Shown here in pieces: positions 11,501 through 20,073 of a DNA stretch of 35,983 nucleotides. Positions within the stretch are counted from its first letter, which is position 1, and every line of letters begins with the position of its first letter. The stretch is from Ettlia oleoabundans. Taxonomy: Eukaryota; Chlorophyta; Chlorophyceae; Chlamydomonadales. The translations under genes and the position numbers were made by a program. The stretch covers positions 1 through 35,983 of the forward strand of contig JAAMXP010000065.1 in NCBI GenBank assembly GCA_019693395.1. The letters run 5' to 3'. A model generated the notes under the pieces. The model was not told where the DNA came from. It did no database searches and worked only from the letters and a program-made list of their open reading frames with translations.

Positions 11501-12253
11501 GCCCTAGCGCAGCACCGCGCCGCATTTGCAGCCAGCAATCTGGATAGCGCCGTGGAAGCAGCCGGGGACGGCGGCGCGAGAGTTGCAGGCACTGCAGCAG
11601 CTGCAGGTGCAGCTCAGGCTGACGCGGGTGGGGTGAGCAGCCTGCAGCGAATCCGGGAGCGCATAGCTGCTGCCAGAGCTGGCGCAGGCGGGAGTGCGCC
11701 AGCAGCGGGTGCAGGCGCAGCGCCATCCTCAGCCGCTGGGGATCAGCCTGCAACAGCTGGGGTGGGGGCACCAAGTGACTATCGGCGCAGCCGCAGCCGC
11801 AGCAGGAGTGTATCCAGCACAAGCAGCCAAAGCCGCAGCAGCAGCGAGGATAGCGAGGGACGTGATCATAGGGGAGGCCGCAGCCGCAGCAGCCGACCGC
11901 GGCGGCGCCGGCGCAGCAGCAGTCGCAGCCGCAGGAACTGCAGCAAGAGCAGGGAAAACAAGCGGAGAAAGAAGCGGCACCGCCGTGACGGCAGCCGTGG
12001 CACGAGGCGCCACAAGCGCAGCAGCCGCAGTCGCAGTCGCAGCCAAGAGCGACGGCGGCACAAGGCGAGCCGCAAGCGCAGGAGCAGCCGCAGTCGCAGT
12101 TGCAGCCGGAACAGAAGAGCGGCATCACAAGGCCGCAGCGGGGCAGGGGAGCCTGCTGTCAATTCCACCGTCACTGCCGCCAGTGCTGGTGCAGCGGCGC
12201 CCAGTGTTACTGTGCTGGCACGGGTGCGGTCTGCGCTGCAGGGCATGAAGTGA
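5986..12253 (+). CDS. SFSWAP: SFSWAP / suppressor-of-white-apricot splicing regulator
   Basis: Nuclear SR-related regulator of alternative splicing. Nine exons: 5986-6059, 6224-6358, 6612-6752, 7046-7562, 7832-7962, 8292-8940, 9652-9752, 9939-10721, 11002-12253; all phases agree and give 1260 residues. Domains: DRY_EERY N-terminal domain at about 27-135 (NGLSVFGLPAEIFRDD, DRWDAR with Trp replacing Tyr, then SREQLDYERYRDLDPS); SURP module 1 at 290-340 (LIRQTAQFV, FAFLDPTHSLHPFYR); SURP module 2 at about 534-590 (AKFIQ|KNGAAFEAVV, FAFMHHTH); Ala/Gln-rich linkers with polyglutamine in exons 6 and 8; a charged helix ERRRARELLAQRQQQQALE; and an RS domain at about 1103-1220 with many RSRSRS and SRS repeats. 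Exons 5-6 and 7-8 split both SURP modules at the same place (YR). Homologues autoregulate by retaining early introns; the short exons 1-3 would allow that here, but this is not shown. TGTAA follows 79 nt after the stop. Confidence 0.95.
8481..8507 (+). repeat. CAG polyglutamine run in SFSWAP exon 6
   Basis: CAG triplets code for about nine consecutive Gln between KKE and HVEEE in the linker after SURP module 1. A second run of seven Gln lies at about 10545-10566 in exon 8. Such runs are common in this genome and could vary in length between strains. Confidence 0.9.
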
Positions 12254-12331
12254 TGGGATGCCATCACGCCTTCCCTCTGCCCTGTATGCTTGGTGCTGCG
12301 GTTATGCACTGCATGCTGTAGCAATGCTGGT

Positions 12332-12336
12332 TGTAA
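12332..12336 (+). terminator. TGTAA polyadenylation signal of SFSWAP
   Basis: A TGTAA pentamer, the chlorophyte polyadenylation signal, lies 79 nt past the SFSWAP stop codon. No earlier copy was seen in the 3' UTR. Confidence 0.65.
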
Positions 12337-12360
12337 CCCACTGGTTGTCCTGATAATCAC

Positions 12361-12381
12361 CCTCACACCGCACGTGTGAGG
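12361..12381. repeat. Perfect inverted repeat between convergent polyadenylation signals
   Basis: CCTCACAC and GTGTGAGG form an 8-bp perfect stem with a 5-nt loop (CGCAC). It sits between the SFSWAP signal at 12332 and the DJ-1 signal at 12407-12411, so it may be in both 3' ends. Function is unknown. Confidence 0.6.
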
Positions 12382-12406
12382 CATGCCAGTGCTCAACTGT
12401 CATGGA

Positions 12407-12411
12407 TTACA
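12407..12411 (-). terminator. TGTAA polyadenylation signal of the DJ-1/PfpI gene
   Basis: TTACA on the plus strand reads TGTAA on the minus strand, 255 nt past the DJ-1-like stop. It lies about 75 bp from the opposing SFSWAP signal, so the two transcripts probably meet or overlap slightly. Confidence 0.5.
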
Positions 12412-12665
12412 TGACACATGCTCAAAACAACAGAGATGACTCCATCTTCAACTTGATATTGCAAGAACAGATTAGGCAAGAAGCCAGAAGGCGGAAGAAG
12501 CTTCAGGGCTACCAGTCCTCGCATCACCACAACAATGTTGATGGAGAACCTAAACTAGCTGTCTGCTGTTGGCCGCCGCCGCCTTGTGGGCAGTCCATAT
12601 GAAGGCCAACCGAGTTCCCAACATGCTTGAGATACAAGCTCCTCTTTGTGTGCACACTCGCCCCT

Positions 12666-14831
12666 CTACTTGGGCACCACCTTGTATCCCAGCACATCAA
12701 TGAAGGCGGCGAGCCACTTGGGGTGGGCGGGCCAGGCAGGTGCCGTCACCTGGGGCAGGACGGCAGGTTTGGGCGCAGTAACGTGGGTGCAGCAGTGAAG
12801 GATGCTGGCAGCGTCTTTTAAGGGGCTACAGTGTATATGAGAGTGGCAAGTGTTGCTGGCAGCACTCGTTTTTACGCAAGGAGAACTTCACGAGCTTGAT
12901 GGGACGCTAAACTCCCTATAAACCGCCACTTGCTGCATCCACCACAGCCTTGCTTGCTTGGTGGCAAATCAAAATCGCACCCCAGCCCCCCACAACCCCT
13001 CACCAGGTTGCCATCTACAACCACATCAACCACGTCCACATCCTTGTGGATGCCACCGGCGGCAGCCACCTCCGGTCCGCAGGCTGGGTAGGCAGTGCAG
13101 GTGCGGCCGCTCACAACGCCTGGGGCAACGCAACAAGCGTTGGAGAGGCAGGAGGCAGGGCAAGGCAGGGCTTGACACACTATCAAGGGAGAGGGCAGTA
13201 ATGCTGGTCGTCATAGAGGTGAGGTGAGGCGGAGTCTGAGGCAAGGTGGTGGCCCCCGCCGGTACCGGTACTGGTACTGGTACTGGGTCGTTTACAGCAG
13301 CCCACTGCATACTGCATGCCGCTTGTGGCAAGCAGAGGACAGCCCCTTTCGATGCAGCACCCACAAGCCCATTGTTCACACCCTTGCTTACGGCCCGCCA
13401 CACTCCTACATGACCACCGTTCCACGCCCTTGCCCGCTGCACAACCAGTCACCTGCAGCCGCCAGCAGCTGCGCTGCATGGCAGATGGCGGCCACAGGCT
13501 TGTTGGCTGCCACGAAGTGCTTCACAATCTCAATCACCCGGGGGTTCAGCCGCAGGTACTCTGGCGCTCGGCCGCTGCAGTGACAAACAAGCCAGGGTGA
13601 AGGAAGCAGGGTAGAGGGTGTAGCAGGGGGGCAAGAGGGTTTAACCACACATGTTTGGTGTTAGCTGCGGGAGACACCAGCGGATGCATACAGAGTGTGG
13701 ATGGTGGGTGCAAGTGGTGCAGAAAGAGATCAGATGAAATGAAACAGGTTCAATCAGACTAAAACTAATAACGCATTGTAAGCGTATGCGCCGCCCAAGC
13801 ATCACCAGGCTGCAGTCAATGCTAAGTTCCTAGCTTGCAGCTTTGCACTGAAGAAGCAAGCAAGACCTTAATAAAAGCAGCACCCACCCAGGGATGACCA
13901 GGCCATCATAGCCCTCCGGCTCCACTGCATCAAAGTCGGCGTTCAGCGCAAAGTTGTGCCCCGGCTTCTCGCTGTACGTTTGGTCACCCTGCTCGACAGG
14001 GAACCAAAGGGTGGGGAAGCGGAGCATGTTGGCTGCCCCGAGGGAAGGTATTTATAAGTGCATTCAAGATCAGCTGCCTATACATGAACGACATGCATGC
14101 CAGATTTCGAGGAGATAGAAGACGCTGTGATGATGTGCTGTGTGTGATGAATGCAGCTGGGAAAGCAGGTCGCACATGCGGGGTGCAAGCACGAGGTGTC
14201 AGCGTGCGGCACCTAGTGCAGCGGGGAAGAAGGCCTGCTTACCTCAAAATCGTGCACAGCGGTGCGGCACTTGTCGCCAGCCTTCTTGTTTGGGCACACG
14301 GCATCAACCTGTGATGCATGCCAGGCAAGCGGCAGATGGAATTCTTGGGTGCCCCACAACAGAGCGCTCGCTAACCCACCTCCAACGACCACTTTGCCCG
14401 CCATCAACAAATTGCGCTCTTGCACACAAAGAGGATGCTACCAATAAGGAGAATGTGCAAATTCAATTGAAGCTGCAGCCAACCTGGAAGCCAACCATCT
14501 GGAGCGCCTGGAAGGGCACCATTACCTGCAGCAGCGAGGCGGCCGGCGCAGCGGCAGCTGTGGCAGTGACCCGGCAAGGTACTACAACCGCAAATGACTT
14601 AGCAGTGAAAATCCCTTCCTGTGCCATCATTGAGCCAGTGCCGGGCTGGGAAGGCCGCAACAGGGTCGTGCCCGAGCGGCGAGTCCCGGTACTCCCCAAC
14701 CCTCCCCAGCGATCGCGGCTCTTCAATGCTCAGGCGTGCGCGGCATTATACATGCCACGGGACATCGAGACACTTGCCTCGTAATCTTCCACATAGTCGC
14801 CGACTAGGAGCAGCAACTTCCCCCGAGTCAT
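12666..14831 (-). CDS. DJ-1/PfpI family protein (single domain)
   Basis: Class I glutamine amidotransferase-like protein of the DJ-1/PfpI superfamily, close to plant DJ-1D/YLS5-type sequences; relatives act on glyoxals, glycated substrates or oxidative damage. Seven exons: 14831-14778, 14525-14484, 14308-14243, 13988-13888, 13574-13453, 13119-13004, 12749-12666; phases agree and give 194 residues, the size of one PfpI domain (plant DJ-1D has two). Diagnostic motifs are [51 protein letters not shown] and the nucleophile elbow AICHAAQLL with Cys119-His120; Glu18 is positioned to pair with the cysteine. Intron 1 has a GC donor (GAG|gcaagt) and exon 2 is only 42 nt. The gene is divergent from the MSL channel gene. 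Enzyme activity is inferred from family only. Confidence 0.93.
13261..13284. repeat. GGTACY hexamer tandem repeat
   Basis: GGTACC is followed by three GGTACT units, within intron 5 of the DJ-1/PfpI gene. The array is short and probably neutral. Confidence 0.9.
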
Positions 14832-15424
14832 TCTGCTAGGCAGCTGCTGCTCCAACGCTCAAACGGGTATGCTAATAGTGAACCTAAGTTGCAGAAAGAA
14901 CGCCCCCATCAAGAGGTGCCACCTCAGCCCGTGCGGCGGGACGGCGCATTTGTAGAGCGCAATGGCGGCGTATACACTGGTTGTGAGCTCGGGGGACCCT
15001 GGAAATCACTGTTCTTGCTGGACAAGGGTTTCAGTCAACAGGACAGTCGTACATGAGGAGGAGCGCCGGCCTTGGTGCCGTTGCCGTTGGCGGCAGCGTA
15101 TACGCCTAGCAGCACAGGATGCTGCCGGTCGCTGAGGCAATCCGCCTTCGTTACATTCAGGTGATGTACCTGTATATTGAGGGGAATCAATGCCTGCAAA
15201 ACTTCCCTCCCAACCCTGGCGTGGCGAGAAGTACCGTCGGCACAGCGTCGCGCTCTGATGCGCTGCAGCAGGACCAGGCATGATCTTGCAGGCCGATATA
15301 GCGCATCTTTGGTTTATTAGGCGTGAGCTTGCCGGCCATTGCCCGCATCCAGCATATCCGGGCGAACAGCTGCAGCTCAAAACCCCATCTTTGTCGCGGA
15401 ACCCAGCAAGCCCGAGCCGCTGTG
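14832..15424. promoter_or_regulatory. Divergent intergenic region, DJ-1/PfpI / MSL channel
   Basis: This 593 bp lies between the two start codons. An in-frame GTG at 15323 precedes the MSL start, but the ATG at 15425 is preferred. No additional gene or recognisable motif is supported. Confidence 0.55.
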
Positions 15425-18400
15425 ATGTATAACACTAGCAAGCAACATCTGTGCGGGACCGCGGCCACAAGTGCTGTGCCGGCGCGGCCTAGAGCCCGCT
15501 TGTTGCCGCCCAGGCTAGCGGTGCCACTCGCTGCCCCGATGAACTGCTCGCCCCAGCCAGGCACATCTGCACGGCAGCGTCAGCCCCCAGTTCCATCCAC
15601 CCGCGGCACCTCTGTCCAGGCTGTGCAGCCACGCTGCTTTCACAGCAACACGTTTGGCGGACATGGGGTTGTCCCCCGGCTGCACGCCACTGGACTGCCG
15701 CTTGCGGAACTCGCCTCCGCTCCAGATGCGATTTACGAGGTGGGCATGCAGTGGCGCAAGACAATGTGTGGAGCATGTGAGCTGCTGCCCTGGCTGACAG
15801 TTTGGCGTGCTGGGGATGCGTTACAACACAAATAGCGCCAGTCAAATCCTTATCTTGATAGCACCGGAATGCGCCCTGCTCATCCCACTGCCATCACTTG
15901 TGCCGCCCAGCCGACCCCAACCACGCACCTGCATACTCTGCTCTTATCCGTTACCTGCCACACTTTCTCCTGCCCCAATCAGCACCACTCTCCACCCACC
16001 CATCCCCCTCCACAGGCCACGGGAGTGCCCCTTGTAGCCGAGCTGCTCAAGCTAGGCAGCGTCTCAGCCGCAGCCTGGCACTCCCTACGCCTGCTGGTCT
16101 TACTGGGTGCTGCAGCGGTGCTGACCGCCGTGCTGCTGAGGGCCCTGGATGGTGTGGCAGGCAGGCGTGCACGGCAAGCTGGCATCACAGGCAGGTTCAG
16201 CCTGGGTGCGGCGGCGCTGGTCTCGACCCTCAAGCCCTGCCAGGTGGGTTGCAACATAGACCTTAGGGGTGACCCGATGGGCTGGGTGTACGACCCTGCT
16301 CTGTGCGGTATCGAGGCATGGCGGCAGGTGTGACCATCAACCCGCGCGCATGCAACACAAGCACAAGCTGCGACTCTTCCTGTTGGCATAACGCGAAGAC
16401 GCTGTTTGTGCCAGGAGGCCGCTGCCAGCTCTCAATCCCCCAAACACTACTGGCTGCCATGATTTGAATGGTATGGCACACAAAACAAAGAAAGAGATTG
16501 TATTACAGGTGATGCTGCCGCTGTACTGCGCCACCCGTGCCCTCACCGTGGTGCTGGCGCTGGCGGAGGTGGCGGCCACCAAGTGCGGCATGGACCCCGC
16601 CTCACTCATCGCCTGTAGGTCCACGCTGTAGAGCAAGCCATGCCTTATGGTACTTGCAGGGGCCCCTAGTTGGCTGTATCTGGCTGTGGTGGCTGTAGGT
16701 ACCTAGTGCTGTCTATCAATGGCTGTGTGTCACCTTCCTTGTGGCCCCCGCTAGCTGCTCAACAAGCCCTTCCTGCGTTGTACCCTTTGAATATTCTACA
16801 TACCTGGCCTGCAGCCCAGTATTGACTGCTGCTGCGCATGCTGGCTCTGAACCATGCCTGCTAGCGCCTATTGTTGCATCGCCTGGTGTGGCCCTTGTCA
16901 CGCCAACCCCGCTGGCCGACTTTACACGTGGCTGCCGCCGCAGGTCGGCTCAACGATGGGCTGCTGTGGGCGCTGCGCTGGCTGTCTCTGGCTGCTGGTG
17001 GTGAGGGTCAGCAGGTGCAGCTGATGGGAGCCATGCGCTGGGCCACGCAGCTGGCTCAGGTGGGTGGGACGGGCCGGGTGATGTATGTCTGTATGTGGGT
17101 GCATGGAGTGGGGGATGGGTGGGGGTGATGGATGGTGGGGGTTATGTGTGGGGGGTTTCAAAGGAGGATGTCCATCCACCTGTTCTCGAGGTTATGCAGC
17201 AGTGCAGTTGGTTGTGGCTGGGACGTGGGTGTGAATGGGTGGGTGGGTTGAGGTGGTTGTGCTGGTTTTGCGCCACCTGCAGCCTCATGCACACCTCGAG
17301 TTGGGTGGCTACCCCTGCAGGATTGCTCCGAGCTGGTGCTGATTGTAGCAGCTGCGTGGGCGGTGCTTGAGCTGAAGGGGCGCCTCATTGACTGGGCGGC
17401 CGAGCGCCTGCGCACAGACTCAGACATACGCAACGACGGTGAGCGAGTAGCTAGTGCCGACACATGCTTGCTGCGGTTGTGAGGTCGTGTTGATTGTGAC
17501 TTTTGTTCGGGCCTTTTTGGCATGTTTGAGGATGTTTGTTTATGTTTTGATGGTTACATGGTATTGCCAGGAATGGTGTCAGCCTGTCGGGTGCTGCTTG
17601 GGTGTCGTTTGCACTGCACTGCTGGTGCCCTGCGCTTGCAACCTTCCCGTCCTTGTGCCTGCTGCCGGCTTGCAACACCCTCACATTCAATGAGAGCGCA
17701 CACCAGCCACGATAATAATCACAGGCCTTTGTTGCTTGGTTGCGTTCAGGCATTGTGCGTCTGCTGCGGCTGGGCAGCAGCGGGCTCAGCGTGGCCATCC
17801 TGATACTGGCGGCAGCCATCACCCTCACCGGCTTTGGTGAGGCATGCTGACACTGGAACTCTGTCTGCCGACATGGTGGGCCGGTTAAAGGAAGCTCAGT
17901 GTAGGGAGAAGAGTGCATGAGGGCTAGCAGAAGAACCAGCGGTGCCTCTGCTGGGGAGAAGCCATTTGCTGAAAGATCTTACAGGCCATCCCGCCAGTCC
18001 CTCGTCAAGACATCTCTGGCAGGAAGATGCGACCTCAAGCAAACACACTTCATATCACCTTTTGCTTGGTCATCCACCCGCTGCCACCACCATGTTCACC
18101 CAACCGCCCTCCTGCTTATCTTCAGGCGTACGCATCGGCCCCCTGCTGGCATCCGTGGGAGGCATCGGGGTGGTGGTGGGGCTGGCCACACAGCAGCTGC
18201 TGGCCAACATCGTCGCCGCCGTCTCTCTGTACAGCACCCGGCCCTTTGTGACGGGAGACAGGGTGCAGCTGGTCTCTCCCGGTGGGTGGCTGGCTGGCTA
18301 GCTGGCTGGCTGCATGGGTTGGTGTGGCTGGGTGGGTTGGCAGGTGGCTATCAAACGGGTGCACCTTGGCAATGTGGTTGGCCATGCATGCAGCCCTTCC

Positions 18401-19268
18401 TGCACTGAATATGCATCCACCCCATGCATCAACCCCGCTGACTCAGCTTGACTCTTGTTCCACACTAGCCCCTGCTCTGCATGCACACCTTGCCTGTGCC
18501 GCCCCTCCCTTCTCTTCAGAGGGTGTGGAGATCGCGGTGAGTGGCGGTAGGCTGGCTGACTGGCTGGCTGCCTGACAGATGACTCTCAGGCTGTCGGGTC
18601 GGTTTAAGAGTCAGAAAAATGCGTCACAAGGCATGTCTAGCCAACCACCTCTCGTCCTTGCCTCTCATCATCACCCAGCAGCTATGTTGCATGCCGGCCA
18701 GCACTGCACAACCAGCTGCTCCCTCTGTAATCCTGCCGGTGTGCCTGCCTGTTGTTGACTGCCATTGCCTGCCCCTGACTGCTGTGCACGCTGTGTGTGT
18801 GCTGTGGTTGTGGCTCAGGGCACTGTACTGAACATTGAGCCCACCCGCACCATCCTCAAAGATGACGGCAGCGGATGCATTGGTAAGGGTGCCGCTCGCT
18901 TGCTCTTCTACTCTCTGATGCTGCCTCGCTTCATTACAATCTACACTCGGCACCTTGCCGGACAGCAGGTTCGCCTTGCATCCCATGTTGTGTGATGTCC
19001 TCTTTTCTCCTTCCCTGCAGTACACATCAGCAACGCCGACATTGGCGGTTACATTGTGAAGAACGCCTCGCAGTACCGCAACCTCAGCCGCCTGCAGGAA
19101 CTAGCAGCTGCCGGGAAGGTGTCAGGGCTTGGCCCGGGCAGCGGGCAGGGGTCTGCAGGGGCGCCAGCTGGAGAAGCGAGAGCGGGAGTCAGGAGGGGCC
19201 CCACAATGCCGGAACTTGTGGAGGCAATGCGATCGGCTGACCTGGATGATGACGTGGCACTTGCATGA
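15425..19268 (+). CDS. MscS-like mechanosensitive ion channel (MSL), probably organellar
   Basis: Mechanosensitive channel of small conductance family, releasing osmolytes across a membrane under tension; plastid MSLs control organelle volume. Ten exons: 15425-15739, 16016-16243, 16509-16614, 16944-17059, 17321-17438, 17750-17836, 18126-18281, 18520-18536, 18819-18882, 19021-19268; phases agree and give 484 residues. The N-terminal 90 residues are rich in Arg, Ser, Ala and Pro and poor in acids, like a transit peptide. Membrane helices lie in exon 2 (LLVLLGAAAVLTAVLL), exon 3, exon 5 (LVLIVAAAWAVLEL) and exon 6 (VAILILAAAITLTGFG). Exon 7 encodes the pore-lining helix and beta-domain entry: LASVGGIGVVVGLATQQLLA, then STRPFVTGDRV. 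Exons 8-10 finish the beta domain (GTVLNIEPTRTILKDD, VHISNADIGGYIVKNAS). Exon 8 is a 17-nt microexon. The C-terminal MscS domain is short compared with bacterial MscS. Confidence 0.93.
18520..18536 (+). other. 17-nt microexon of the MSL channel gene
   Basis: Exon 7 ends in phase 1 (CCC G|gtgggt) and exon 9 begins in phase 0 (GGC ACT). The segment between cttcag and gtgagt restores the frame exactly and codes E-G-V-E-I-A, joining RVQLVSP to GTVLNIEPT as expected for the MscS beta domain. A 15-nt alternative acceptor would break the frame. Confidence 0.85.
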
Positions 19269-19564
19269 AGGTGGCAGGTGCATGGGGCGTCATGGCAGGG
19301 TACGGATGTGGCAGCAAGCACCAGGTGCAAGGCAAACGCTGACGGGGATAGAAGCATTGACTGGTGACTGGACATGCCTTGAAGCATGGGAAGTTCGCCC
19401 AGCTAGCAGCCCTGGCTTGAAGCCATGCGCCCCCATGTTGCGATTCTTAGTTCACCCCTCTCTAGGGTCCAACTTGCATCATGAGACCGCCCCAATTTCC
19501 TCCCAATCCTTCGTTTTACTCATGTTGGCATCGCATGACCCTGTGACTCTTGCGCTTCCATCAT

Positions 19565-19569
19565 TTACA
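19565..19569 (-). terminator. TGTAA polyadenylation signal of the sulfotransferase gene
   Basis: TTACA on plus equals TGTAA on minus, about 505 nt beyond the sulfotransferase stop and the first copy seen. It lies to the left of the MSL signal, which implies overlapping mRNAs. Confidence 0.45.
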
Positions 19570-19658
19570 AGCTGCGATTCTAACATCAGGGCAGCCAACT
19601 TCAATGTATGGCACTTCGATAATTTCTACACCTTCTTGACGTACGTAACACATGCGGG

Positions 19659-19663
19659 TGTAA
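19659..19663 (+). terminator. TGTAA polyadenylation signal of the MSL gene
   Basis: This is the first TGTAA after the MSL stop, about 390 nt downstream. Cleavage would fall inside the region also transcribed from the opposite strand by the sulfotransferase gene. Confidence 0.5.
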
Positions 19664-20073
19664 TGACAAGCTTGCAAGTAAAAAATAAATCGCCGCCGCA
19701 GGCATCAGCGGCTGGCATTGGGTGCCACTAATGGGTGGCTGGAGCATTGTTGCCCTATCCCGCAGACGAAAAGGAGAGAAGCAGGGGTGGGTGGGTGCAG
19801 GTGGGGGGCGGGGTGATCAGCGCTTAAACCTATGGCACATACCTGTCCATCCGACCCAGCTACTGTGCAGCAAACCCAGGGTCAGAGTTTTGATCAGCCG
19901 CGCTTTCGCAAAGGGCCCGGCTGCTTCTACTTTTTGCCAACGAGCGAGCGGCTCTGAGATGAAACCATGAGCAGGCAGCTGGGTAGGGACGAGCGGTAGA
20001 CGGTGCAGCGAGAGCAGCCCCAAACAAGGAAACATGTTTGCCAGCCACCAGCTGTCACCTTCTTGGTTGCATC

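Larger units (their letters stand above)
19269..20073. other. Convergent 3' region, MSL / sulfotransferase
   Basis: This region holds two facing 3' UTRs. The plus-strand signal for MSL is at 19659-19663 and the minus-strand signal for the sulfotransferase is at 19565-19569, so the transcripts should overlap. No separate gene is supported; an open frame through 19129-19731 lacks coding character. Confidence 0.6.

Noticed and set aside
11379..12128. Minus-strand frame rich in Cys and Gly, resembling a Cys-rich or keratin-like protein
   Set aside because: It is the complement of the SFSWAP RS domain; Arg/Ser codons read backwards give Cys/Gly/Ala.
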